Assembly (NCBI RefSeq): GCF_035046485.1 | Contig: NC_085138.1 | Location: forward strand, 19,101,440-19,165,439 | Length of the DNA stretch: 64,000 nucleotides | Direction: 5' to 3' | DNA from: Aedes albopictus | Lineage: Eukaryota; Arthropoda; Insecta; Diptera; Culicidae | Shown here: positions 1-8,755 of the stretch, one piece after another | Layout of the letters: each line of letters begins with the position of its first letter | Position numbering within the stretch: position 1 is the stretch's first letter | Position numbers and translations under genes: made by a program | Notes under the pieces: generated by a model | Databases searched by the model: none | What the model saw: only the letters and a program-made list of their open reading frames with translations | Told to the model about the DNA's origin: nothing

Positions 1-176
1 CAAGAACATTTCTATTATTTTCCGGGAAACACTTTTCTTCACTAAGGTGGGTGATTTCCAAAAGTGTCCCACGTGTTACTGATGGTGTCTACTGATTGCC
101 CTGGGAAGCACCTGTCGTCAGGTGTGTGCTAAAGTAGGCATTGACCTTTTTCCCCTGATTGCCTCCTGTTGCTGAG

Positions 177-352
177 AAAATTCCATCTTTTCGGCTAAAC
201 CTCAAGAATTTTCCGAAATGAATTTCAACGACTTGAGTCGCACTATGGATTTGCTTGTGATGGAATGCGAAACGGATTCCGAGCCATGCTTCATCCGTCA
301 GGCCAAAGCCGTTCGCCTGTGGGATACGACCGTCCATGGCAACATTGATTCG
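177..352 (+). CDS. Internal exon A of an unrecognised host gene
   Basis: The exon lies between a pyrimidine-rich acceptor ending in gctgag (ag at 175-176) and the donor at 353-354 (TCG|GTAAGG). The reading frame runs from two leftover bases at 177-178, through the ATG at 218, and ends in phase 0. The frame is closed by TGA at 173-175 inside the presumed intron, so the gene's start is left of the window or the ATG at 218 is used. The product segment is acidic and hydrophilic (around EMNFNDLSRTMDLL and ECETDSEPCF). I do not recognise the family. The exon call rests on splice signals and on the phase match with exon B. Confidence 0.55.
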
Positions 353-460
353 GTAAGGAAGGAACACGGTTTTTGTTTCTGCCCTAAATTGCCACCAATT
401 TGTTGCCTAATCTCCGGAACCGTTTTTTTTGTCCCCCGTGTCGTCGCCCTTCTCTTCTAG

Positions 461-669
461 ATGGTCTCACTCCATCGGAGTTTGAAATCGACCGAACGTG
501 ATCAATCGCTGCTGGAGGGTGCGGTTCTGCTTATCGGAGAAACTTTAGCCGAGTTGGAACAATCAATCACCCGGTTGGAGCAGTGCCCCCGGGAAGTGGC
601 CTTGCCATCATGGCGAACCTCTGCGTCGTCATCTCTGCGGGGAAATTTGCTCCCAGACAGAAACAGATT
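461..669 (+). CDS. Internal exon B of the same unrecognised gene
   Basis: It starts after a pyrimidine tract ending cttctag (460) and ends at a GTGAGT donor (670-675). Intron 353-460 is 108 bp, phase 0 to phase 0. The exon ends in phase 2 (AGA TT), which fits the single leading base of exon C. The translated segment has leucine and glutamate spacing like a coiled coil (LLEGAVLLIGETLAELEQSI). The family is not recognised. The in-frame ATG at 461 is probably an ordinary internal codon, since it falls exactly on the splice acceptor. Confidence 0.6.
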
Positions 670-802
670 GTGAGTTTTGATTTTCCCTCTCTTCTTGGGG
701 CTGACCCTGAGTGCGGGTATTTATAAAACAATTAATTGAATCGGAAAATTTTCCGATGACTTCCTCGGTTTTGTCGGATGGCCACATAAACATAAATGTC
801 AG

Positions 803-917
803 CTATCGGATACTGTTGGAGGTGGATGCACAGATGACGGACCCGGATCGTGAGTGGCCACCTGATGCCAATATGCTGAAGCAGAAGATAAATGAGCATC
901 GACGCTACTACGAAGAG
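803..917 (+). CDS. Internal exon C of the same unrecognised gene
   Basis: Acceptor aaatgtcag ends at 802 and the donor GAAGAG|GTGGGT lies at 918. With the acceptor at 803 the first base completes the codon left by exon B, and the frame then stays open to GAG at 915-917 (phase 0). Other AG acceptors upstream, such as 712, give an immediate stop. The product is charged and helix-like (NMLKQKINEHRRYYEE). Intron 670-802 is 133 bp, a normal size for a compact mosquito intron. The downstream partner is inferred to be the exon at 25918. Confidence 0.55.
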
Positions 918-979
918 GTGGGTGTTGGAAACTATCGTTCCATCTAATTCTAATTTAATACAAATCGAAACCGTGTTAT

Positions 980-1234
980 CACAGACAAACAGACGTCTCA
1001 CTCTACTCACTTCCCATCGTTTCACTTTTTAACGGATTATTCAATTATTCCGTAGTTCGCAAATCGCTCGCTCATGGCGCTTGCATCGTTTTTGCTCCTG
1101 TTTGACGTTCGCTCACTACCGCCATCTACTCAGTGGATTTGCGTACCACAGCATAATTAGCATTGGGTGATTATGTTTGCGTGACGATTATTTTTATCGC
1201 ATTTTCTTCCAAAAGACACGTCTGTTTGTCTGTG
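980..1234. mobile_element. Short TIR element (MITE) with 7-bp target duplication
   Basis: Perfect 17-bp terminal inverted repeats CACAGACAAACAGACGT at 980-996 and 1218-1234 enclose 255 bp with no ORF. The flanks carry the direct repeat GTGTTAT (973-979 and 1235-1241). A second copy with its own 7-bp duplication lies at 38869-39131, and a divergent relative is at about 25371-25605. Seven to eight base duplications suggest a hAT- or P-like transposase, but the class is not proven. Confidence 0.8.
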
Positions 1235-1241
1235 GTGTTAT

Positions 1242-1654
1242 CTTAAGCTAAGCATGATCCTTTGAATTTTTGACAATCTGGGTAAAATGGATTTGTAATA
1301 TCTGTTTTTTCAAAGACTTTTTTACATTTTTCTGGTCAAAATCTGTTATTTCCACAGCTGCAATAATAATAACTTGAATCAAATAACCTATTGCAATAGG
1401 GCAGCATCCAACGTAACGCTAAAATCGACATTTTTAGAACCCCCCCTCCCCCTCCGTAACGCTTTTTTGTATGAAAATCCTAAAAAAAATTGTATGAATC
1501 GTAACGCTCGGCCATGCTCCCCCCTCCCCCTAGAGCGTTACTTAATTTGTGGACGGCGCCTAGATAGTGACTTTTTTGGTCAGATACGATTTGAAGTCCT
1601 GTTATTATTATTGAGTTTTGGCACTCTCAGTAAAAATGCTGGATACTTTCATCT
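1242..1654. other. No gene seen
   Basis: Non-coding sequence with a C-rich repeated motif near 1438-1540 in which 'gtaacgct' recurs with runs of C. This looks like a fragment of an interspersed repeat. No splice-bounded coding frame was seen. Confidence 0.5.
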
Positions 1655-1876
1655 ACGCCGGTCAGTTTCAGTTGTGATGATTCAGGAACCGTGTAACCCA
1701 TACTGCAGGTTCTAAGGATCCCCGCTTTCTGGATGCTGTTCAGGTCCTTCTTAAATTCCATCTTCTCCAGGGTCAGGAGGGATTTAGGGATAACTTCAGT
1801 TGCCGGTAGGACAACCGGAACTATATCAACGTCTTTCCAGGAGCCATATCTACTTCAATTCCTCCGCTAGGTCGTG
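1655..1876 (-). pseudogene. Element B fragment: C-terminal tail of a non-LTR retrotransposon ORF
   Basis: The minus-strand translation reads VDIVPVVLPATEVIPKSL and then EKMEFKKDLNSIQKAGILRT, the C-terminal tail of a LINE polyprotein with one frame break. The LTR element at 1877-9580 was inserted here. Removing it and one CGTG copy rejoins this fragment to 9585-9715 with the frame KYHDLAEELK read straight across the junction. It is the 3'-most of four element B pieces. The clade is tentatively R2/R4-like. Confidence 0.65.
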
Positions 1877-2289
1877 TGTCAAGTTTGTTTTCGGATCTCC
1901 CAACGGATAGACTGTTTGTCTTGACTTCAGACATGAGAATGTTTATTACTTTCAAAAAATATCTTCCATGGTTCCTATCAGGAGACACTTGAAGTACCGA
2001 TATATAAAAGCGCTATGTACAACGATCACCAATCAGCGATCGTTGTTCATGCGAAAGCGGGAGAGACAGAGTCCCTCAAAACTGCATGACTTTACCCACA
2101 GCTGGTAACAGCGTGGTTCAATAAATTTGTAATGCGACACTTTTCGTTTGTCGCCAAGGGTGCGAGACATTGAACTGAAGGTTCAATGTCGGTTTGAATT
2201 TACCTTCTCAGCATGATTCCACTGGTGTGGTCTGCTGGGAATGTATGATCGAAAGGAATGTGAATAACATGTGCGCTGCGCATGTTACA
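1877..2289 (-). repeat. 3' LTR of the mdg1-like element
   Basis: 413 bp, identical by eye to 9168-9580. It carries TATATAAAAG on the + strand at 2001-2010, which reads CTTTTATATA on the element's sense strand. It also contains a 10-bp stem hairpin (GACATTGAAC with GTTCAATGTC), a 9-bp stem (ACAACGATC with GATCGTTGT) and a near-palindrome at its + strand end. Confidence 0.95.
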
Positions 2290-2306
2290 CCATTCCCCTA
2301 TGGGCC
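2290..2306 (-). other. Polypurine tract (plus-strand primer)
   Basis: On the element's sense strand the sequence directly upstream of the 3' LTR reads AGGGGAATGG, a purine-rich run in the position where gypsy-type elements prime plus-strand DNA synthesis. Confidence 0.7.
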
Positions 2307-2510
2307 AGAAAGGTAATTGCATTCGGTTTATCTTCAAATGTCTCTCACAATTTTTGTTTGTATTTTATAAATGTATTTTTCTAACTTATTGCTTCGTAAA
2401 ATTCCAATGCTTTAAAATGTCTTTTGTTTTCACACAGAAGGAGTTACGTGGCATCCCTTCCCCCCAATGGAGAAAAGGTTTGCTTTGCAACCTATTCCTA
2501 TGTTGTAATG

Positions 2511-5500
2511 TTATTTAATTAATCTGGAAATATGTACCTGTTGTTGTTTATTGTCTTTATCAATTATAATTGCATTTGGTAAATTCAATGTTTTTATGAC
2601 GAAAGGTCCACTATAAACTGCATCCAATTTGTGCCTATTTTCCTTGTGTAAATACACTGTGTCACCTAATTTTAAATCTGTTTGTGTGATTTTATTGTTG
2701 GCAATATTTGTTCTTTTGATTTTTTCCTTATTCAGTGTTTGCATAACGTTGTGGTGAGTAACTTGTAATCTAAATTTTAGTTCTTTTTGATATGAGTCAA
2801 AATTATACATAGGTTCAATAGCATTGCTGCAAAATTCGAAAGTGTTACATCTTTTTCCAAAAATTAATTCAAACGGCGTGAAATCATGTTGTATGTTTGG
2901 AGTTGTATTGTAGCAGAAACAATAGAATGACAGCCAATCATCCCAATCGTCTTTACGCTCGTTTGTAAATATCCTTAAGTATTCATTCAGACATTTATGG
3001 TTGCGTTCTAGAGCGCCGATTGTTTGTGGATGATACGCTGTTGAACAAGCGTGGTTAATTTGTAGTAATCGACAAACTTCATCGAATACGCCTTTGTATT
3101 CGGTTCCTTGGTCTGTTTTGATGAATTTCATTGGGCCATATATTAGGATACACTTTTCTACGATTGCTTTTGCAATGGAAACAGCTGATTTGTCCGGTAC
3201 AGGGATTGCGATTACATACTTGGATAGATCGCATTGCAGTGTTACTGCATAACGGTTTCCTTTTTCAGTCAGAGCAAACGGACCGATGGTGTCAATGGAC
3301 ACAACATCGAAAGCTGTGTCAGGTGTAGTGGTTACTACAGCTGGAGTCTTTAATGGTATAGCATGTTTGCTTAGTTTGCAAAGTTTGCATGATCCAACGT
3401 AATCTGAAACTGTTTGTTTCATATTGGGCCAGGAATACAGATATTTTAGTTTCTTATATAATCTATTTATACCAGTGTGACCTCCAATCGCGGAGTCATG
3501 GTATTGTTTCAATATATTATTGATTTCAATTTCCGTAGAAATTTCAACTGGTCTTTTATAAATTACTATGGCTGTATTCCGAAGAATATCGTTGCCGATT
3601 TGCTTAAAGGTATTTATATCGATATATGAGAAAATATCATCGTTTAATTGAATTGCTAGTTTCTTTATTTTTGATTTCATTTCGATACTTTGTTTCATAT
3701 TATTTTGTATTTTTGTTTGGGCAGGCCTGCCATCTATATTTTGTAGTACCATTTGTAAATCATTTATTAGATTCGAATTTAATGCGAGGGTGATTGGTGG
3801 TATCAGCCTCTTTCTGAATCTTTTATCATATATAACCATATCTAGACATGATGTATTATTATTGTAATTAAATGGTAACTTTGGCAAATCAAATGCTTCT
3901 AAACCACTGACGGCTTCGTACACGTGAAGTTGATCAGGCTTCTGTGTCTGACTGTCAGTTGGTGTAGCAGAATTTTTCTTTGTCATAGATCTAGTAACTA
4001 TATACATGTTTTTAAGTGTATCTGACGTTATTTGGATTCTTGATAACGCATCGGATAACACATTTGTTGTTCCCTTAATATATTCCACTTCAAAATCGTA
4101 TTCCTCCAAATCCCATCTCATTCGTGTGAGTTTAGATGAAGGATTTTTTAGAGAAAATAGATAGATAAGCGGTCGATGGTCTGTCCGAATAATAAATTTA
4201 CGACCATAAATGTAAGGCCTAAAATAGTCGACTGCCCAATGTATTGCTGTTAGTTCCTGCTCTATGGTTGATTTGTTTGATTCGCCCTTTGTAAATGCCT
4301 TACTAGCAAATGCAACAGGTAATTCCAAATCTCCATGACGTTGAGCTAGAACTGCTCCGCAAGCTACTTTGGACGCGTCAGTTGTTATTATAAAGTCTTT
4401 TTGGTAATCCGGAAATTGTAATATTTGAGGTGATAGTAATTTCCTTTTTAGCGTTTCAAAGGATTTTTGACAGGTGTCGTCCCATTTGAAAACTGTTTCT
4501 TTGCGTAGTAATTTGTTTAATGGAGCGGTTATATCTGCGAAATTTTTGATGAAACGACGATAATAATTGCAAAACGCAACAAATCGTCGAACTTCATCTG
4601 CATTTTTCGGGATCGGATAGTTGGTGATTGCTAAATATTTAGTTTTATCGGGCTGTATACCATCCTTCGAGATATGGTGTCCCAGATAGGTAACTTCATT
4701 CTTGAAAAAATGGCATTTGGATGGATTTAGTTTTAGATTGAATTTTCTTAATTGTAGAAACACTTTACGTAGATTTGCAATGTGGTGGTCTACGGTACAT
4801 CCTACTACGATGATGTCGTCTACATAGAGAAATGCGCAGTGCGGTGGTAGGCCGCTTAACGCGATCGACATCATACGTTGAAAAGAGTTCGGGCTAATAT
4901 TAAGACCGAAAGGCAGTCTATTAAACTCAAAATGACCTGTGTCGGTGGAGAAGGCTGTAATTCTTTTTGAATTTTGTTCTAAAGGGATTTGATGAAATCC
5001 AGACATTAGGTCAAGTGTGGTGAAGTATCTTGCACGACCTAATTGATCTAGGATTTCGTCTATCCGAGGTAGTGGGAATTTATCCGGAGTTATTTTTTTG
5101 TTTAATTGCCGGTAATCAATTACAAGTCGCCATTTTTTACCTTCATTTGAAGATGATTTCTTCGGAACGAGTAAAATAGGCGAATTGTATGGAGAGGTTG
5201 AATTTTGAATTATTCCATCATTAAGCATGGTTTGTACTTGTTGATGAATTTCTTGTTTTTGTGACTCTGGTAACCGGTAGTTTTTGATATATATCGGTTT
5301 TTGATCGTTCAGTATGATATTTTGTTCATAAAAATTGTTTTGTGATACCGGATCACCTTGAAGTGAAAATATGTCATTAAATTCTACGCAAAGTTTTTCA
5401 AGTTTGTCTTTAAAAAATGGGTCATTATTTTCAAGTTTTAGCTCACTTTTCAATTTATTAGCTCGTTCATTATACTTTTCTTTGTTTGCGTTATTTTGCA

Positions 5501-6131
5501 TAGTGCAATAATAAAAATTAGCTAATGGTTCGTGTTTTGGATGGAAATTTTCTGGTAATAAAACTTCCTTGTTTGTGGTGTTGATAATTCTAACACAACA
5601 ATTATTTTTGTTCACTATAGTGTTGGTACAAAATACTCCTTGGCATATTTCTTCGGAGAAAATGACACTATCTTCTTGAATGTTAAAGTTTTCGAACTGT
5701 TTAATTAACTCACATCTTGCTGGAATAAGATTTGAGTTGACTTGCCTATTGACTATCGGTATTGTGAATGTTCCGAAATAGTTAGTCAATTTGAGAAGCC
5801 AGCTATCATAATCTACATTACATTTGTAGGTTATTAGAAAATCTCTCCCCAAGATTCCGTCAGTAGGAATCGGGAAATCATTTCTTACAATGTGAAATGT
5901 TTGAGGTATTTTGGTGTCATTTAGTATTATATTTGCTTGTGTAGTACCCAAAGTACTCACATTTCCATGACCGATTCCAGATATATCGCATTTTTGACCA
6001 GGATAATATATTTGAGTTGGTCTGACTACACCGCATTTGATAACCGATATGTCAGAGCCGCAATCAACGATAAACGATAATTTCACATCTGACATATCAA
6101 CTATCAGTTGCACGTAATTGGTGGCAGACAC
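2511..6131 (-). CDS. pol: Pol polyprotein (protease, reverse transcriptase, RNase H, integrase)
   Basis: The retrotransposon Pol makes and integrates cDNA in Gag particles. The open frame is 1,206 codons from the GTG at 6131 but stays open upstream to the slippery site at 6164-6170, so it is almost certainly expressed as a Gag-Pol fusion. Domains in order: retropepsin with D-C-G-S at residues 23-26 (Cys replaces the usual Thr or Ser); RT with YVDD at 436-439; RNase H with TTDAS (Asp585); a zinc-binding HHCC region from His885; integrase core with Asp947, Asp1007 and Glu1042 (34 residues between the last two, one less than usual). The C-terminus ends in a GPFVI-type module with no chromodomain. 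No stop or frameshift interrupts it. It is flanked by gag upstream and the purine tract downstream. Confidence 0.95.
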   Translation of the reverse strand: MSATNYVQLIVDMSDVKLSFIVDCGSDISVIKCGVVRPTQIYYPGQKCDISGIGHGNVSTLGTTQANIILNDTKIPQTFHIVRNDFPIPTDGILGRDFLITYKCNVDYDSWLLKLTNYFGTFTIPIVNRQVNSNLIPARCELIKQFENFNIQEDSVIFSEEICQGVFCTNTIVNKNNCCVRIINTTNKEVLLPENFHPKHEPLANFYYCTMQNNANKEKYNERANKLKSELKLENNDPFFKDKLEKLCVEFNDIFSLQGDPVSQNNFYEQNIILNDQKPIYIKNYRLPESQKQEIHQQVQTMLNDGIIQNSTSPYNSPILLVPKKSSSNEGKKWRLVIDYRQLNKKITPDKFPLPRIDEILDQLGRARYFTTLDLMSGFHQIPLEQNSKRITAFSTDTGHFEFNRLPFGLNISPNSFQRMMSIALSGLPPHCAFLYVDDIIVVGCTVDHHIANLRKVFLQLRKFNLKLNPSKCHFFKNEVTYLGHHISKDGIQPDKTKYLAITNYPIPKNADEVRRFVAFCNYYRRFIKNFADITAPLNKLLRKETVFKWDDTCQKSFETLKRKLLSPQILQFPDYQKDFIITTDASKVACGAVLAQRHGDLELPVAFASKAFTKGESNKSTIEQELTAIHWAVDYFRPYIYGRKFIIRTDHRPLIYLFSLKNPSSKLTRMRWDLEEYDFEVEYIKGTTNVLSDALSRIQITSDTLKNMYIVTRSMTKKNSATPTDSQTQKPDQLHVYEAVSGLEAFDLPKLPFNYNNNTSCLDMVIYDKRFRKRLIPPITLALNSNLINDLQMVLQNIDGRPAQTKIQNNMKQSIEMKSKIKKLAIQLNDDIFSYIDINTFKQIGNDILRNTAIVIYKRPVEISTEIEINNILKQYHDSAIGGHTGINRLYKKLKYLYSWPNMKQTVSDYVGSCKLCKLSKHAIPLKTPAVVTTTPDTAFDVVSIDTIGPFALTEKGNRYAVTLQCDLSKYVIAIPVPDKSAVSIAKAIVEKCILIYGPMKFIKTDQGTEYKGVFDEVCRLLQINHACSTAYHPQTIGALERNHKCLNEYLRIFTNERKDDWDDWLSFYCFCYNTTPNIQHDFTPFELIFGKRCNTFEFCSNAIEPMYNFDSYQKELKFRLQVTHHNVMQTLNKEKIKRTNIANNKITQTDLKLGDTVYLHKENRHKLDAVYSGPFVIKTLNLPNAIIIDKDNKQQQVHISRLIK

Positions 6132-6133
6132 AT

Positions 6134-7501
6134 TTATCGTATATGCTGCCCCAAATGTACGCCTAAAAAAGGGTTGATATTTCCATTTGACGGTTGCGTA
6201 ATTTGTTGTTGCTGTGGCATGTGAATCTGAGGTTGTAACGGCAGCTGAATTGCCTCTTGTGCTGGAAGTTGGTATTGGACTCCGTTTTGCTGAGCAAGGA
6301 ACATATTCGGTGGATACCGACCACGTCTAGTCCAATTACCTCTTTGATTCGTGAAATTTCCGCGAGGTAACCAATTACCACCTTGATTTGCGTAAGCACC
6401 TCTATGGGAATGAACATTAGGAAATCTACCATTGTGACCATGATAATTCGATTGGAAATGATATCCACGTGAATTATTAGAATTATTACCATGGCCTCTA
6501 GGGTTTATTCTGCCACGACCTCGAGAGTGATTTACTCGACCTGCAAAAATTTGTGCATTTGTTGCAGGCGAAATGTTATTAGTGCATTCGACGTTTTCCA
6601 TCACCTTCTGGATTGCGTCATTAATTTTTATAAAGGAGCCAGCTTTTAATATGAGTTTGGTATCAGTATTTTTGATACCACTTATTAAAGATTCGACTCC
6701 CTTTTTTGTTGCCATTATATTGGCTCTATCGACAGGAATTTGTTCTTTAACGTAGCATGATTTGAGCCGAGATGTCAGATTTTCAATTTCATTGCAGAAA
6801 GTTTCAATTGAGTCCTTCTGTTTAAGAGCCCTTAATTTTGCCACTAAACCATCGGATGTAACTTTTGATTCACAATGTTGTTGAAGTGCATCCATAATGG
6901 CTTGTAAATCATTAGAACCAGTTACTACCTGTCGTGCAATGCCCGATAGTCGAGACTTAACAAATCTGAATACCGTAACCTGGGCTGCTTCCTTCTGGTC
7001 AGCGGTGGCTCCATTAAATTCATTCTCGACCGTGTCGTTAAACAGTGTGACGGCGTCTATGAATGCTTCTAAATTTCCTGGAGCACCATCGTACATTTGC
7101 ACCAAAGTAGTGCCCAATTTAATATCTACTTTCGGTGCCGCCATGTTTGCTCGTATTTTAATTTTAAGTTTTTGCACAAAAATGAAAACACAAGTCAAGG
7201 AAAAAATACTAATTTGCTGGATATTCGCGTATTCCAGCTTCGTTAATATTAGAGTATGTATGCCACTATACAACTCTCTCGTACACTTTGTTAGAAAACT
7301 TATTTCACTATGTGTAAATTTTGTTTCATGTTCCGCCAAATTGTTAATAATAAAATTATAATCTTCACGGGATTCTTTAAGTTTTTCGGTTAATGTTTTC
7401 TTTAGGTATTTTCGGTTAGGAGCTTTTTTTAAATTTAAAAGAGTTGAATTTAACTTAGCTATATGAACCTCAATGTTAAATTTTAACTCATAAATTTCCA
7501 T
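6134..7501 (-). CDS. gag: Gag structural protein of the mdg1-like element
   Basis: A 455-residue Gag. Residues 1-60 are lysine- and leucine-rich and helix-like. A capsid-like region begins near Met120 (MAAPKVDIKL) and runs to about 310. Residues 320-405 are rich in Arg, Gly, Asn and His (for example SRGRGRINPRG) and would bind RNA in place of Cys-His knuckles. A glutamine-rich tail closes the protein. The start could be Met1 at 7501 or Met120 at 7144, and the sequence does not decide. The TAA stop at 6136-6134 lies after a -1 slippery site, so most ribosomes would make Gag and a minority Gag-Pol. The RG-rich type and size fit the mdg1/412 group. Confidence 0.93.
   Translation of the reverse strand: MEIYELKFNIEVHIAKLNSTLLNLKKAPNRKYLKKTLTEKLKESREDYNFIINNLAEHETKFTHSEISFLTKCTRELYSGIHTLILTKLEYANIQQISIFSLTCVFIFVQKLKIKIRANMAAPKVDIKLGTTLVQMYDGAPGNLEAFIDAVTLFNDTVENEFNGATADQKEAAQVTVFRFVKSRLSGIARQVVTGSNDLQAIMDALQQHCESKVTSDGLVAKLRALKQKDSIETFCNEIENLTSRLKSCYVKEQIPVDRANIMATKKGVESLISGIKNTDTKLILKAGSFIKINDAIQKVMENVECTNNISPATNAQIFAGRVNHSRGRGRINPRGHGNNSNNSRGYHFQSNYHGHNGRFPNVHSHRGAYANQGGNWLPRGNFTNQRGNWTRRGRYPPNMFLAQQNGVQYQLPAQEAIQLPLQPQIHMPQQQQITQPSNGNINPFLGVHLGQHIR
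6164..6170 (-). other. Programmed -1 ribosomal frameshift site (T TTT TTA)
   Basis: In the gag frame the codons CCT TTT TTA GGC contain the heptamer T TTT TTA, a canonical X XXY YYZ slippery sequence, ten codons before the gag stop. Shifting back one base opens the pol frame through AGG CGT ACA TTT GGG and onward with no stop. The third frame has a stop (TAG) exactly here. A downstream stimulatory structure was not identified by eye. Confidence 0.85.
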
Positions 7502-7549
7502 TAATATTCCAGTTTATACTAATATTTCTCCAATGTCACCATAAATTTT

Positions 7550-7738
7550 TCATACCTGATTATCGTTCTTTTCACTGTTTCCATCATCACTTGCCTGGGT
7601 TATTGCTTGCCTGGTGTCATTGAATTCGCTGTCATCCGATAACGGCGGAGGCGCTCTCCTCAACGCTATTTCCTGAAGCAGTTCACAGAGTGTGTGCAGT
7701 ATTTTCCCCACTGCTGATGATGAACGGCGGAGGCGCAC
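7550..7738 (-). CDS. Short leader ORF, function unknown
   Basis: A 62-codon ORF lying 48 nt upstream of gag. It is basic at the N-terminus (MRLRRSSSAVGK) and acidic at the C-terminus (SDDGNSEKNDNQ). An imperfect tandem copy of a stretch reading 'cggcggaggcgc' to 'ctcctcaacgct' occurs at about 7641-7667 and 7722-7749 and shapes the ORF. It may be a real small protein, an upstream regulatory ORF, or chance. No domain is recognised. Confidence 0.3.
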   Translation of the reverse strand: MRLRRSSSAVGKILHTLCELLQEIALRRAPPPLSDDSEFNDTRQAITQASDDGNSEKNDNQV

Positions 7739-8755
7739 TCCTCAACGCTCGTTTTGATAGGGTGTCATCTATCGTGCCTCGCCGAACGGGGTGTTCCGGG
7801 CATTCACTTACGGCTTCACTTTATTTTGATTGTTCTTCCGTTGTTAGTTCGTGATTACACTTTACAATTTTACGAGACTTTTCTGCACTAGCACAAATAG
7901 TTCTGCACACTACGAAAAACACGTGTAAAATTGTGTCATTTTACGCCGACATATTACAGCGAGCAAAATGACACGAAATTAGGTGCGAACTTATTTTTAC
8001 AAGAGGAGCAGATGCCTGTAATTTTACAGTAAGATGACCACGTATCGAAACATAACCTCAAAAAATTTCCAGCCAATTATATCACCCCAGTTACTTTCGG
8101 TACATAATTGATAATGAAAAACGAAAGATATAGTTTTTTAGCTATTTATTAATTAGTTTTTCCTCATAGCTATCAGAAAGCTTCCAGATCACACTAACAT
8201 TCAGTTTTCAACTTTCAAACAAATACCATCCATCGAGAAGTTCTTCTTTTCGGCACCGGCTCGTTGAATCGTGAAACAGTTTTCTGCTGCTGACGCTTGC
8301 TCCGCCGGGTCCAACAAACGCTGCCATTGGTTTTTCACACAAAATAAACTACATTAACACTGATAATAGATCAAATTTGTTTAATATTTGCAAAAAAGTT
8401 GGTTTATTTCGCGTACACGACTGGATCTGAAAGTTGACGTTTCAAACTGAGCCGTTAGTAAACAAAGAGTGATTGTGTCATCGATCGTGTAAATTTACAA
8501 CGCGATGAACTAAATTATAAGCCTTGTGGTTTAATATCGTGGGCGTTTGCCAAATAAGTCCAGCATGACATAATATTAGTTTGATACTTTTCCTTTATAT
8601 GATTACATCATCTAAGTCACAAAAATGAGTTCGTTTTACGTTTGTGTCTTGCTTAATTGTGTCAGTTTGTTCAATTACGTTCATGATAAATTTAAGATTT
8701 TCTTAGTGTGTGTGTTTTTTTTTTTCAATGCACGAGCAATTGTTACTGGGTTCAT
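7739..8755 (-). other. Untranslated leader of the LTR element
   Basis: About 1 kb between the small membrane-protein ORF and the second leader ORF. It shows no long reading frame and presumably holds packaging signals, and possibly splice or internal-initiation signals for gag. None could be identified by inspection. Confidence 0.5.

Noticed and set aside
2290..2510. Possible env gene of the LTR retrotransposon
   Set aside because: Only about 220 bp separates pol from the 3' LTR, with no open frame of useful length on the minus strand.
6163..6492. 109-codon minus-strand ORF overlapping gag
   Set aside because: It is the third frame of gag and ends exactly at the slippery site. No independent features.
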